A stretch of DNA of 64,000 nt from Caprella mutica (GCA_947561585.1 CANNZV010000258.1:350369-414368), one strand, 5' to 3'; numbered from the stretch's first letter, positions 24,173 through 35,951 are shown. Notes: a model not told the origin generated them from the sequence alone. Numbers and translations: made by a program.

Positions 24173-25464
24173 CTGACTCACCTCACTCTCCTCTCATTCT
24201 CCTCTCACTCTCCTCTCACTCTCCTCTCACTCTCCTCTCACTCTTCTCTCACTCTCCTTTCTCTCCTCTCACTCTCCTCTCACTCTTCTCTCACTCTCCT
24301 CTCTCTCCTCTCACTCTCCTCTCACTCTCCTCTCACTCTCCTCTCACTCTCCTCTCACTCTTCTCTCACTCTCCTCTCACTCTCCTCTCACTCTCCTCTC
24401 ACTCTCCTCTCACTCTCCTCTCACTCTCCTCTCACTCTCCTCTCACTCTCCTCTCACTCTCCTCTCACTCTCCTCTCACTCTCCTCTCACTCTCCTCTCA
24501 CTCTCCTCTCACTCTTCTCTCACTCTCCTCTCACTCTCCTCTCACTCTCCTCTCACTCTCCTCTCACTCTCCTCTCACTCTCCTCTCACTCTCCTCTCAC
24601 TCTCATCTCACTCTCCTCTCACTCTCCTCTCACTCTCCTCTCACTCTCCTCTCACTCTTCTCTCACTCTCCTCTCACTCTCCTCTCACTATCCTCTCACT
24701 CTCCTCTCACTCTCCTCTCACTCTCCTCTCACTCTCCTCTCACTCTCCTCTCACTCTCCTCTCACTCTCCTCTCACTCTCCTCTCACTCTTCTCTCACTC
24801 TCCTCTCACTCTCCTCTCACTCTCCTCTCACTCTCCTCTCACTCTCCTCTCACTCTCATCTCACTCTCCTCTCACTCTCCTCTCACTCTCCTCTCACTCT
24901 TCTCTCACTCTCCTCTCACTCTCCTCTCACTCTCCTCTCACTCTCCTCTCACTCTCCTCTCACTCTCCTCTCACTCTCCTCTCACTCTCCTCTCACTCTC
25001 CTCTCACTCTCCTCTCACTCTCCTCTCACTCTTCTCTCACTCTCCTCTCTCTCCTCTCACTCTCCTCTCACTCTCCTCTCACTCTCCTCTCACTCTCCTC
25101 TCACTCTCCTCTCACTTTCCTCTCACTTTCCTCTCACTCTCCTCTCACTCTTCTCTCACTCTCCTCTCTCTCCTCTCACTCTCCTCTCACTCTCCTCTCT
25201 GCTCCTCTCACTCTCCTCTCTGCTCCTCTAATTCTCCTCTCACTCTCCTCTCTGCTCCTCTCACTCTCCTCTCTGCTCCTCTCACTCTCCTCTCTGCTCC
25301 TCTAATTCTCCTCTCACTCTCCTCTCTGCTCCTCTCACTCTCCTCTCACTCTCCTCTCTGCTCCTCTCATTCTCCTCTTACTTTCCTTTCACTCTCCTCT
25401 CAGCTCCTCTCATTCTCCTCTCATTCTCCTCTCACTCTCCTCTCACTCTCCTCTCTCTTCTACC
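24173..25464 (+). repeat. 11-bp pyrimidine minisatellite CTCTCCTCTCA
   Basis: About 115 copies of an 11-bp unit (CTCACTCTCCT), with occasional TTCT and GCTCCT variants that rise toward the 3' end. The unit has no stop in this orientation, so a 368-codon frame of Ser/Leu/His repeats runs through it; I regard that as an artefact. The one-strand pyrimidine composition could support triplex DNA. A remnant recurs at 27598-27650, beyond the LINE. Confidence 0.95.
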
Positions 25465-27600
25465 CAAGGTATGTTGGCAACTTCGGATGCCGACATCGTC
25501 GCCGAACTCAACAGTTATTTCGTCAGTGTCTTCACCAGGGAGGATGCGCTTGGCACCCCTGACCCCGTAGTCTACTACGAGGGACGAATGCCACTGACTG
25601 AGATTGTTTGTACTGTTGAGGAGGTAGTGGACAAACTTGGCAAGCTGGACCCTAACAAAGCAGCTGGTCCTGATGGATTCTTACCGACAGTGATGAAGAA
25701 CGTGAAGGATGGTTTGGCGGCACATCTGCAACAGATCTTCAATGTCTCTTTGGAGTCGGGCGAGGTCGCCGACGACATGAGGATCGCGGATGTGACCCCA
25801 ATCTTCAAGACAGGTGAGACCACTAACAGTAGTAACTACAGACCGATTAGTTTAACATCGGTTCCTGGAAAGCTGCTAGAATCCATCATCAAGTATAGGA
25901 TTGTGGATCACCTGGAAGAACACCAGCTCATAGGAAAGAGTCAGCATGGCTTTCTTCGCGGGAAGTCATGCCTGACAAACTTACTAGAGTTCTTCTACTA
26001 CGTTCTTCAGGAGCATGACAAATCCAAAGCTGTTGACATCGTCTACCTTGATTTCAAGAAGGCATTTGACAAGGTACCTCACAAGAGGTTAATGGCGAAA
26101 ATAGCAGCTATTGGTGTGGGTGGTCGAGTTCTACAATGGATCAGGTCATGGCTAAATAACAGACGACAAAGAGTGGTGGTCAATGGCGTGGCCTCTGTGT
26201 GGAGCTCCGTAACCAGCGGGGTTCCCCAGGTCTCAGTCCTTGGTCCTCTGCTCTTTATTATTTACATAAATGACCTTGACGTAGGACTCGTCAGTAGGGT
26301 ATCCAAGTTTGCTGATGACACAAAGATTGGCATCAACGCTGCAAGTCCAGAGGCCATCGGACAACTCCAACTTGATCTTTTCAAGATCGGAGAATGGTCG
26401 GAAAAGTGGCAGATGCCCTTCAATGTGGACAAGTATAGAGTACTTCATGCTGGTCGTAGGAACGCTGAAGCTTTCTACACGCTACTTGGAGCCCAAATAG
26501 GACCCACTGATGTACAGAAGGATCTTGGAGTTATGATCACCAGGGATCTCAAGTTCTCTCGACAGTGCCTGGAAGCTGAGAAGAGAGCAAACAAGATCCT
26601 AGGGTACATCAAGAGGCAATTCAGATACAGAAACAGAGAGACAGTCCTCACCCTGTACAACTCTCTTGTAAGACCTCTTTTGGAGTTTGCGGTCCAGTTC
26701 TGGTCACCGACGTTGCGAGCAGATGTCCAGCGGTTGGAACGGGTGCAAGCGAGGGCGACTAAACTTGTACCTGAAATCCGATCCAAGGGATACGCACGTC
26801 GGTTAGAAGACCTGGGCCTCTTCACGCTTGAGCAGCGACGTTTGAGGGGTCAACTCATTGAGACTTTTAAGATCCTTCGAGGGATAAGTCGAGTTGATCC
26901 AGAAGACTGCTTTTCGCTGTGTGTGAACCCCACCTGCAACCACGGGTGGAAGGTGGTTCCGCCTCGGTTCACCACTGCTCAGCTGGAGAACTTCATGCTG
27001 GTAAAGATCTGTAATGTCTGGAACAGACTGCCAGAAAATGTTGTCAGCAGCCTGACTGTTGACACATTCAAAAGGCGACTTGACAGGATACTCAGTGAGC
27101 TGGCTTACTGAGCTGGCTTACTGAGCTGTCAAGCGCCTCCATGACTTTACCTCGGAGTTGAGATGAGAGTCTTAGCTATCTTTTCTGATAGCACTCTTAC
27201 TTCAACTCCAACCAACCAACTAAGAGAAAACCTGGCGCCTTTCCGTGGCTAGAGAGATCAGGTCACACCCTGCGTTCTGTCACCGTCTCAGGAACTGCCT
27301 TTGGGCGGCCCCTGTGAAGGTGGCAGTGATTGGCGGGTTTGACTGACCAAGTCCAGGATAAAACTTGGAGCTAATGATTGTACCCAAACTTTGCTCCTAC
27401 GCCTGATGGAGGTTCTTTCTTTGTCAGGTTTAGGAGTACGGTTTGGAGTGCTTAGGTTCCAAGTGGGAAGTGATGGAGAGAGATTCACCTTGTTCCGTTG
27501 TTTACCCAACGTCGAGCGCACAGCTGGCTGTGCACAGGGGCCATCTTTGGATGGGCATATTGTGCCTTTTGATGGTCCCTTTATCCCTGTGACTCCTTGT
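25465..27600 (+). mobile_element. LINE fragment inserted in the pyrimidine array
   Basis: GC-richer block containing a reverse transcriptase frame and a ~490-bp 3' region. The array flanks it on both sides, so the LINE landed in the array or was amplified with it. It is 5'-truncated: no endonuclease domain precedes the reverse transcriptase. No poly-A tail is evident, and the 3' boundary is estimated from where the CTCC repeats resume. Confidence 0.8.
25471..27111 (+). CDS. LINE reverse transcriptase (5'-truncated ORF2)
   Basis: Open frame of 546 codons encoding the reverse transcriptase and C-terminal region of a non-LTR retrotransposon. Motifs in order: NKAAGPDGF (about residue 63), NYRPISL, QHGFLRGKSC, VYLDFKKAFDKVPH (first catalytic Asp), SGVPQVSVLGP, and KFADDTKI (catalytic Asp pair). 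Thumb and tail follow, with RPLLEFAVQFWSP and the terminal TFKRRLDRIL. The usual SGVPQGSVLGP glycine is Val here, which may weaken activity. The frame is otherwise uninterrupted, and codon use is much GC-richer than the surroundings, suggesting a recent or foreign insertion. The Met lies at the junction with the array, so the true N-terminus is lost. CR1/Jockey-like by general appearance; clade not proven. Confidence 0.9.
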   Translation: MLATSDADIVAELNSYFVSVFTREDALGTPDPVVYYEGRMPLTEIVCTVEEVVDKLGKLDPNKAAGPDGFLPTVMKNVKDGLAAHLQQIFNVSLESGEVADDMRIADVTPIFKTGETTNSSNYRPISLTSVPGKLLESIIKYRIVDHLEEHQLIGKSQHGFLRGKSCLTNLLEFFYYVLQEHDKSKAVDIVYLDFKKAFDKVPHKRLMAKIAAIGVGGRVLQWIRSWLNNRRQRVVVNGVASVWSSVTSGVPQVSVLGPLLFIIYINDLDVGLVSRVSKFADDTKIGINAASPEAIGQLQLDLFKIGEWSEKWQMPFNVDKYRVLHAGRRNAEAFYTLLGAQIGPTDVQKDLGVMITRDLKFSRQCLEAEKRANKILGYIKRQFRYRNRETVLTLYNSLVRPLLEFAVQFWSPTLRADVQRLERVQARATKLVPEIRSKGYARRLEDLGLFTLEQRRLRGQLIETFKILRGISRVDPEDCFSLCVNPTCNHGWKVVPPRFTTAQLENFMLVKICNVWNRLPENVVSSLTVDTFKRRLDRILSELAY

Positions 27601-27651
27601 GACTCCTCTCACTCTCTTCTCAGCTCCTCTCACTCTCCTCTCTATTTCAGT
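27598..27651 (+). repeat. Remnant of the 11-bp pyrimidine array
   Basis: Short run of CTCCTCTCACTCTC words directly after the LINE 3' region, matching the array at 24173-25464. Confidence 0.8.
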
Positions 27652-29003
27652 CAGACATCTCTGGTAATAACAAATAATATGTAAGTCATGCTAGTGGCAG
27701 TAAGGCTTTTCTGTTTATTTTGTAAAGTCAAGCATTTATTTTCAATTGATTTTTTTTAATTCATTCGATGAAATAGGATATGATTTGATTTGTTTTTAAA
27801 TGTAAAGTTCTTCTTGTTCAGTAATTAATTTAGTTCAATAATCACTTTATCATTCAGTATTTATCATCAGCTCTAATAACTTTGCAGGAGATGCAGAAAA
27901 ATCACCAAACACACTATTACCAATTGTCTCAAATCAACAGAAAAAAAGACACTCCGAGAGAGAAAATTGAGAGGAATATTCTAATGCCCCGCCATAACTT
28001 TTTCCCTGGGCTGCATATCACCAAGGATATGCAGCAACGTTAAATTTAAAATATATTTGAGTATATAGAGATTATGTATACTTTTTATTGGTATTCAAAA
28101 ATTATAGGAGTGTATAATATTTAGTAGTGACTTCTGGATAGGTCATTATTTATCAGGTCTTGTAGTTAAGGGTGACTACCAAAGTCAGTAGAAAGTTAAT
28201 TGGGTTGTAAAGTGAACTGATATTATTTTGTAAACAGACATAGGGAAACCATATAGTCTACGCAGAGGTGATCTAGTTCACTTGTTAGGAGGGTTCTCAA
28301 GAGTTAGAAATACCAACTCAGTAGGATTTAATGACATTTGAAATTGGTTTTGGTTTTAAGTTTCCGGACTACGAAATAGTATTTTGGTTCCTGTGGTTCG
28401 GCGATTGATTGAAACCGTCAAGGGTAACGGGTTCACATACATATTTGAGAGTATAGTTTCAAAATGTTAAGTTTGTATAAGGACCGCCTTTTGGGTGAAA
28501 TACAGAAAGTCCATTGGTCAGTTGGTGGGTGAACCTTTGAGTTCACCAATTGAGAGTTAGAACTACATATATCTTGTGGGCTGGATTTGGAACTTAGGGG
28601 GTCGTAGGAGATTAGGAGAGGGTAGTTCAGAGAGGGATTCAGCAGAGATCAGACTTGATAGTTCCGATAGGCAAGCTTAAGCCTGTAGCCAGTCGTCATA
28701 GAGTTGGGAGATATTTAACAAGTGTTTGAATAGTCTCTGGTTCTAAGAAGAAGATTTCCTAAGTGCTGAGACTGAGAACCCCTCAAATGTGTCGTGTAAA
28801 GTATATTGAGTTAAGCCTTCCCTACTTATTATTATTGTAATTGTGCTTATGTTATTGATTTTAATTGTAGTATTTCATATTTCAGTTCTTTAGAGATAAC
28901 CATCTTCTCCAATGGTTATTCATTTGTTCATGAAGGTTATTACCACTTTCCATTTGTATTTTCTTGTGCTCACTTAGTTCATTATAATATTATGTTTATT
29001 ATG
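27652..29003. other. No gene seen
   Basis: AT-rich, then a moderately GC-richer stretch (28130-28800) with no long ORF. It might be an unrecognised repeat such as a solo LTR, but no terminal motif or second copy was found in the window. Confidence 0.4.
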
Positions 29004-30034
29004 CACAGAGAAAAAAGTTTACTCATATTTAATGGGTCAACAATTTATGCTTTGAATCAATTTATTACGTGAGTTGGTTTGACTATATTCATGTTTTCAC
29101 GTGTGTCAAAACAACTATGACGTGTGTGTCATCAAACATAGTTAATTCAAATCATTTTATGGATTGAATCAACTTACTATGAGAGTTGGAGTTACATTTT
29201 GGGAGTTTGAACATATGTTAAAACAACTATGACATAGCGTGTTGAAGTAACTCACAAAGATTGTCTATTCAATGTATATGGTGTATTAATTCACTTACTA
29301 TGAGAGTTGGCGCTACTTTTTTGAGTTTAGGTGCGAGTTAAATCAACTATGACATAGTGTGTTATAGTAACCCACAAAGACTGTTAATCCAATGTATTCT
29401 GCAGTGTATGAATTAACTTACTATGAGAGTTGGCGCTACTTTTTTGTAAGTTTAGGTGCGAGTTAAAACAACTATGACATAGTGTGATAATGTAACCCAC
29501 AAAGACTGTTAATCTTATTTATCTGGTGTATAAATTAACTTACTATGAGAGTTGGTGCTACTTTTTTTTTAAGTTTAGATGTGATTTCAATCAAATGAGT
29601 AAGTGGCAACTTATGCTTTCCTCAAAGTTAATTTATTCGCATAACACTTTTCAGTTCACATCTTGTTTCAAGTGTGTTACGTGTTGAATGTGAACGCTCC
29701 TCAATACCATTTTAGTTTAAGTGCAAACAATAGCGTTATATGCATTAAATAGTATTATCGCTGCCGATCGATTATTAATTAATTCCATTAATAAATTGAT
29801 AAATGTCTGCCTAAATATTCTAAAATATTGGTGATTGATAGTTTGGTGGCTTTATATAGGTAGTTATTTGAAGAGCTGATTATCAGTATATAACTTTTAT
29901 AATAATAAATTTTGATTACTGCCTTCCAGTTTGTAAACTGATATCCAAACTAATTTTCCTAAATTATTATATGTTAACTTATTTAAGCATCATACCTACC
30001 TAGCTGTTTTTTTCAGTGTCAATACCTTCTACAT

Positions 30035-30537
30035 GGGGTACGGTCAAAAGCCCCCCCGGTCAAGAGCCCTCCCGGTCATGAGCCCCCCCGGTCATGAGCC
30101 CCCCTAGGTCATGAGCCCCCCTAGGTCATGAGCCCCCTGGTCACGAGCCCCCCCCCCCCTCCCTGTTTTTTTAATCCTTATTTACCTAGTTAAACAAATG
30201 AAGAATTACTTAGATAGAAATAACTGAGAGCTACTAATGTAGTTTGTTGTATCCGCTAGTTTGTTGCACTGCACACTTCATGATTGTTTAATGATCTGGC
30301 AGGGGGGTTCGGGGGCGGCACGCCCCCCGATATACATATATTTTATGTCTATTCAGTAATGAACTACAAAAGTGTCAATAAGGATTAAATACTATAGGTA
30401 AATAAGGATTTAAAAACAGGGGGGATCATGACCGGGAGGGCTCATGACCGGGGGGGCTCTTGACCGGGGGGGCTTATGACCTAGGGGGTCTCATGACCGT
30501 GGAGGCTCATGACCGGGGGGGCTTATGACCTACACCC
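30035..30537. mobile_element. Foldback-like element with GGTCATGAGCCCCCC arrays and a 9-bp TSD
   Basis: The left arm (30042-30160) has about seven ~16-bp words of the type GGTCATGAGCCCCCCC; the right arm (30418-30530) has the complementary GGGGGGCTCATGACC words. The outer ends are GGGGTACGGTC and, complemented, GGGTGTAGGTC. The 9-bp duplication CTTCTACAT lies at 30026-30034 and 30538-30546, and copy A lacks the insert. The core has TGCACACTTCATGATTGTTT followed by a G-rich run, shared with 43708-43934. Confidence 0.9.
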
Positions 30538-30577
30538 CTTCTACATAGGCTAGGCAGTTACTGCGCTGTCCTCAGAA

Positions 30578-30738
30578 TAGGGTAAGTTCCAAATTATCAG
30601 GCGATTTCAAATTTTCGGTCACGTATGAAATATAGTATATAGCTACCTAATAGCTAATTAAAATAAAAGTTAATTTAATATAGTTTTTCTTACGCGACCG
30701 AAAATGTGGAGCCGTCCGATATTTCGGAACTTGTCCTA
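30578..30738. mobile_element. MITE, TAGGGTAAGTTCC family (in copy B)
   Basis: The same hairpin as 21170-21330, reverse orientation, at the equivalent position of copy B. Confidence 0.7.
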
Positions 30739-31020
30739 GTATCTTGAGTAAAGTGGTCTGATAATCTATATATTTTAAAACTAGTTGGTGTACCTATAGG
30801 TAGGGTTACACAGCCAAATTCGGTTCTTTAATTTCTAATTGTGACCCTATTAAGAGAGTCTCAAAATAATTCTGAAATTAGTTTAGCTATATACTGAATT
30901 GTTGAACATCATAATTTAAGCTCAATTTATGATAGGTTCTATTCATTTCACGAGTGCCTTGAAGTCATGATGGTTATTAATGTTTCTGAGATAAGAGACC
31001 GCAGGTAGTTAAAGTGCCGC

Positions 31021-31775
31021 AATTTACCTACTTGACCCTAGTTTTCTATGACTGGGAGAACTCCATCCAGGGAGGTAGTCGGAGGAGAACACCGTCCAGG
31101 GATTTAGCAGGGAGAACTCCAACCAGAGGTGAGCTTTTTGATATATTATACTTTCTTGGTATTTAATTAAAGTCTATATTATGAGTGTATAATGAACAAA
31201 ATTATGAGGATTAGCTAGAAAAATCCATTGCATTTATTAGAGCTAAATTTATACTGCATCTGAAGATTTATAATTAGTTTAACATTTTATATAAATAATT
31301 TACCTGTATGAAAGAATTCTCAGTTAAAAATTCTTTTTATTTCTTTATTAATATATGGTTTTCTATATTTTCTGAATCTACTTTCAGATCTTGATGAAGA
31401 ATTGATGAAGTAGATCAACGTCATCAACTATCGGAGTCCTCTTCAATTCCTTTGAATGGTTCAGGAACAATAATTATGCTAGGTCAAAGTAAGTATTTGA
31501 AAATATTAGATGATTTCTAAATATATATTTGCAATATGATTAGCTCTTACTTTTTCATATGCTTTTAGGGATTCCAGACATGAAAAGAATATCGAAGCTG
31601 TCGCTATCTCATCACAAAAGAAAAAGAGTAGGTGATGTTATTGATAATGTATATGAACGATACTGTGAATTTCTATTCAATATATATTAATATACGAATC
31701 TCTTATTTCAGGAATTGGCAACCTACAGTCGTGAAAGAAAGTGACGAGAATTCAAATTAAACTTTTAAATAATAA
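31021..31775 (+). other. Exon-like block inside copy B
   Basis: Candidate exons: one ending at the GTGAGC donor at 31128 (frame YDWENSIQGGSRRRTPS), then 31388-31488, 31569-31627 and 31712-31758, all with GT-AG borders; an AATAAA lies near 31770. Compared with copy A, the second block has a 9-bp in-frame insertion and the third lacks one base, which breaks the NWQPTVV frame. The retained splice borders suggest a transcribed gene fragment; coding status is doubtful. Confidence 0.35.
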
Positions 31776-32389
31776 ATCTAAAACTTAAATGTTTATATTT
31801 CGTTTTCAATTTGACCTTGGTAATTCTATTAGCATATTTCAATATCAGTGCCTAAGAGTAAGATGAATTGCACTAAAATATGGTTTAGAAGATAAAGGCT
31901 TTATCATTAATTTATTATTCATTAAGTTATAGTACAATTGCAGCATATCAAAGATTTATCAACTTTTGTAATCTAGCCTGGTTAATTAATTCATCTAGCC
32001 TACCTATTTATCACTACGTAAAGTTATTTATGTCATCTAACTACTTATTTATAAACTGACCTGATGAGATTAGTTATTCAATCTAATCTATTAATTTACA
32101 ACTGATAACCATATATCAATTCATAGGATCGAAAACATTTCAAAAAGCAAGGATAGGTCTAGGTGATCAATTATTTTTTAAAATTAAAATAGTATGCATA
32201 TCACAGAAGCAAAAGTAGAAAATAAATGTGAACATGTTAGATTTGGTCCTAGAAAATAAATAGTCTAATCTAATTGATACCGGGACCTAACTCGAGATTA
32301 TAATTTAATAGAGTAAATATAGTGACTGAAAAAGTCTTGTAAAAAGTCTGGCTACTGCTAACCAGACCGATATTTCAACCTACACTATA

Positions 32390-32800
32390 ATAGTTAATAT
32401 AACCTACACGAGTAGTTGGTATAACCTACTCGAGTAGTTGGTATAACCTACACGAGTAGTTGATATAACCTACACGAGTAGTTGATATAACCTACATGAG
32501 TAGTTGATATAACCTACATGAGTAGTTGATATCAACTATACGAGTAGTTAATGTAACCTACACGAGTAGTTGTTATAACCTACACGAGTAGTTGGTATAA
32601 CTTACACGAGTAGTTGGTATAACCTACACAAGCAGTTGGTATAACCTACACGAGTAGTTGGTATAACCTACACGAGTAGTTGGTATAACCTACACGAGTA
32701 GTTGGTATAACCAACACGAGTAGTTGGTATAACCTACACAAGCAGTTGGTATACTCTACACGAGTAGTTGGTATAACCTACACGAGTAGTTGGTATAACA
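32390..32800. repeat. 22-bp minisatellite, inverted partner of 19095-19510
   Basis: About 19 copies of a 22-bp unit with CACGAGTAGTTGGTATAACC, the complement of the copy A array. The variant order differs between the copies, so the arrays have changed independently. Confidence 0.9.
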
Positions 32801-33099
32801 CATAGGAGTGATTGGAGAAACATACACAAGTAGTTGATGTAACCTTGTTCTGTAGTTGTTTTAACCATTACATATAATTGGTTCAACCATCACGAGCAGT
32901 TTTGACTATCACAGGTAGTTGTTGTGACCATCGGGAATTAAAAATAATCAACTCACATATGTGTTGTTTTAACCAACGTCAATTTAACTCATATTAAATA
33001 GTACCTGCAACTCACCACGTAGGTAGGCGCACAGATAAACCATAAAATTTAGTCAAAACAAATCAAATATGATTTGATTCAACTAATCCTTTCTCTGTG

Positions 33100-34699
33100 T
33101 GTGCGTTTTGCAACTTATTGAATTATAATCTTATTTTCGAATTAGACGAACTCATGTTTTTAAATGGCCGTTCGGCAGTAATTTATAACCACGCTACCAA
33201 AATAAGTGGAAGAATTTAATTGTTGGAAATACTTAAACCAATTAGGTGAAAGAAAAAGTAATGGAAATGAATTAATAATGAATTGATTAATTGAGCCAAC
33301 ATAAAGTATATACCCCCGAATATACAGGTACAAAAGAAATATACATTTGAGATATCTTAATAAATGTTCACCGATTCACTTCTGACAGTAAGATGTAATG
33401 ATGACGCAGCATTTCTAAATTTAAAATTACATTTCTTTATCTAAAACTGCATTTCTTTATCTAAGTGACATAACTTATGAACTATTAAATGTACAATATG
33501 CATCTCAATATGATAATGTAGATATTCAATACACCTTCAGTAATTACAGTTGAAAAGAATTTACTTAGTTGAAATGCAACTAATTTAAAAATAAATGAAC
33601 GTGGTTAAATATATAAAAAAATCCATTAATTTTGATCAGTTATACATTTAGATTTAGATTTATAAGAAAATTGTGATTGGCAATGACTCAGGTAGCAATG
33701 TTTCTTTGGCCAATATTGGGACAACATTGGCCCGAGAATCATTGTTACCTGGTGAGTGTTTTATGAATTTATTTTTCCTTTTCACTGTGTGTCACTGTAT
33801 GTGTTCGAACAACTTGTCAATTATTTAATTTACCTTCTATATTTGTGTAATGTATTGAATTTCCAAACCATAATAACAATCACATTTATTTAAGTAAATT
33901 AAAATATATTTACTTATGACTAGAGCCATAAAGTCCTAAAATGCCATAAAGTCAATAAAGGACTTTCAGTCCTTAAAATGCCATAATTACCATAAATGTC
34001 ATAAAGTCCTATAATATCAAAAATTCCTAAAATGATGGAAAGTCTTATTTTGGGCTTTTTATACTATTTAGTAATTTGGTAAGTCGGCAAAGTTGATGGT
34101 ATATATTGACCAATTTATAGAACGTTGTAATTTAATCAAAATCTATCTGAATTATTATATAAATAAACTACTTCCATCACTTCAAGAATTAGCATAGTCA
34201 CCACTGTTTCTATTTTTCTGTAATTCTACACATAATTTGTTTTAGCATAGACTCTGCCATGAATAAAAAGATAAAATAACGAATAAACAATATAATAAAC
34301 TATTCAAAGAGAGAGATATGTAGAACTTACTAATATTTGTAATATTTAAAATAGAAAAACTGTCAGGTGACAAAAATTCTGTTATGTCTTGTAAGTGGTT
34401 TTTCCTGTACAACAGTTTCAGAATATCTTAATTGGTCTAATTATCTAATATATGGTTTGTCTACTACGAGGGTTTGCTGTAAATACAAATTTCAAATTTG
34501 ATATTGGAATTAGTTTCATTTAATGAATTTACCTAACCTTTTTATCATAATACTTAGGTTACATTTGAATAAATATACTATAAACTAGATTCATTGAATT
34601 TTTAAGGAATGAATTGTTTATCTGTTTTCACCATTTTTTTATTTAAATGATCTAAACACTGTTGATTTTATAGTCCAAAATGCTAATTTATTTGTTATC
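33100..34699. other. No gene seen; hairpin and CATAAAGTCCTAAAATG repeats
   Basis: AT-rich. Contains a 63-bp hairpin (33689-33751) and degenerate CATAAAGTCCTAAAATG-type phrases at ~33928-34050. No supported gene. Confidence 0.5.
33689..33751. repeat. Short hairpin element CAGGTAGCAATG...CATTGTTACCTGG, copy 1
   Basis: The ends CAGGTAGCAATG and ATTGTTACCTG are inverted repeats, and inner CCAATATTGG and CAACATTGG words extend the fold. Its reverse complement matches a second copy at 51516-51582. Confidence 0.65.
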
Positions 34700-35052
34700 T
34701 GTTTGTCAAATGTAACACAATAATTATAGAAATCTAAGTATCTATTAATTACTCACCTATACTGAGTGAGAGTTAAGCTATGAAAGGATTTTAAAACATT
34801 TAATAAATGCACGACTTCAAACTTTTTCATCACAGTTACAAACAATGAAAGACTGTATATTATTATTAATATGCTTATATACGTAGTAAGTATATAATAA
34901 CTCTAAAACAATTTTTTTTCTATAACTCATAAAAAATGAAAAATATAATCGTAGAGTGACAATTATAAATTTAATGTTACTTTTATTCACTTTTGTTACC
35001 GTTTGGTAACTAAACTGAGTTGTGATTTGGTTACTAAAGCGAGGGATGCCTG
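34700..35052. mobile_element. Tigger-like element, right end only
   Basis: From TGTAACACAATAATTATAG to AAAGCGAGGGATGCCTG followed by TA; aligns with 12890-13213. The left half is missing. Confidence 0.65.
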
Positions 35053-35951
35053 TATACCAAAACCTATTTTTTGATTTCCTAATTCCGTGGAATTTACGCT
35101 GGTCCAGCTAGTAAACACTTAATATAATAGAAATCACTGCATTTAAGGATATGTAGTATTTAATTCTCACAGTAAAATGACCCTCTGAAGTATAAAAAAA
35201 GTCTTATTGGGAAGAAAAACAATAGTTTAAAATTGAAGTTTAAAAATAATTAATAAAGGATTGCATCTCTTTACTCTGGAACGACCAGTGAGCCTCAGAG
35301 ATTCATTTCTCATATCAGTTCAAAAAAGTAATATATCGTCATCAAAATATTATCTAATTACATATGCTTTCATAAATCACAGCTTGTTTACTAAATCTGT
35401 TCATTTATTTAGTCACTAAAATTCCCCAATAACATTCATATTATGCCATTATAATTAATTTTCTTGAGAGCTTCCGTTGGTGATAAGCAGACTGCGTATG
35501 CACTTCACTCTGTGCAGAGCAAGAGGTCAGCTAACTAGGCAAGGTGCCAACTGCATTCATTGATGACGGTAGAACACTGTTATTCTACTCATACTCTGAA
35601 CTAGATAACTATAATAGAAAAAAACTATAATAATAGAAATTAGATCACGAAATATGCCTTGAAATTTCACCAAGAATAAATAAGTCAATTTTTGTAAGGT
35701 AATAAATGAAAGGTACTTGCAACGATAAGTGCAAGTTTCAATTTCAGTGGCAATGTAACACTCATCGGGTGATCAGTTTGGTGCACGGCTTTGTGAGGCT
35801 TACATCTTAGTGATTGGTTACAACTTCACAGAAACTGATTTACTGATTTACTCGGATAAATTCTTTTAAATAAATTGATTGAAAGTGTTACTGTGATAGA
35901 AATATATGTTAAAATACATTAAAACACAATTTCCTAAAAGTTGATTTGACC
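35053..35951. promoter_or_regulatory. Upstream region of the LRR-like gene
   Basis: AT-rich spacer with a GC-richer patch at 35470-35580, and probably the promoter and 5' UTR of the next gene. No TATA box or initiator can be assigned with confidence. Confidence 0.35.

Larger units (their letters stand above)
29004..33099 (+). mobile_element. 3.5-kb CACAGAGAAA-ended element, copy B (with insertion)
   Basis: Starts CACAGAGAAAAAAGTTTACT and ends ACTAATCCTTTCTCTGTG. It is the reverse-orientation homologue of 18807-22341 along its whole length, with small differences throughout. It is longer because of a 503-bp foldback-like element (30035-30537). The flanks differ from those of copy A, so the two are separate insertions and not one duplicated palindrome. 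Confidence 0.8.

Noticed and set aside
24125..25231. 368-codon Ser/Leu-rich open frame
   Set aside because: It is the 11-bp array read in a frame without stops; no domain, start context or codon bias.
18807..33099. A single 14-kb genomic palindrome
   Set aside because: The flanks beyond the element ends differ, so the two arms are separate insertions of one element.
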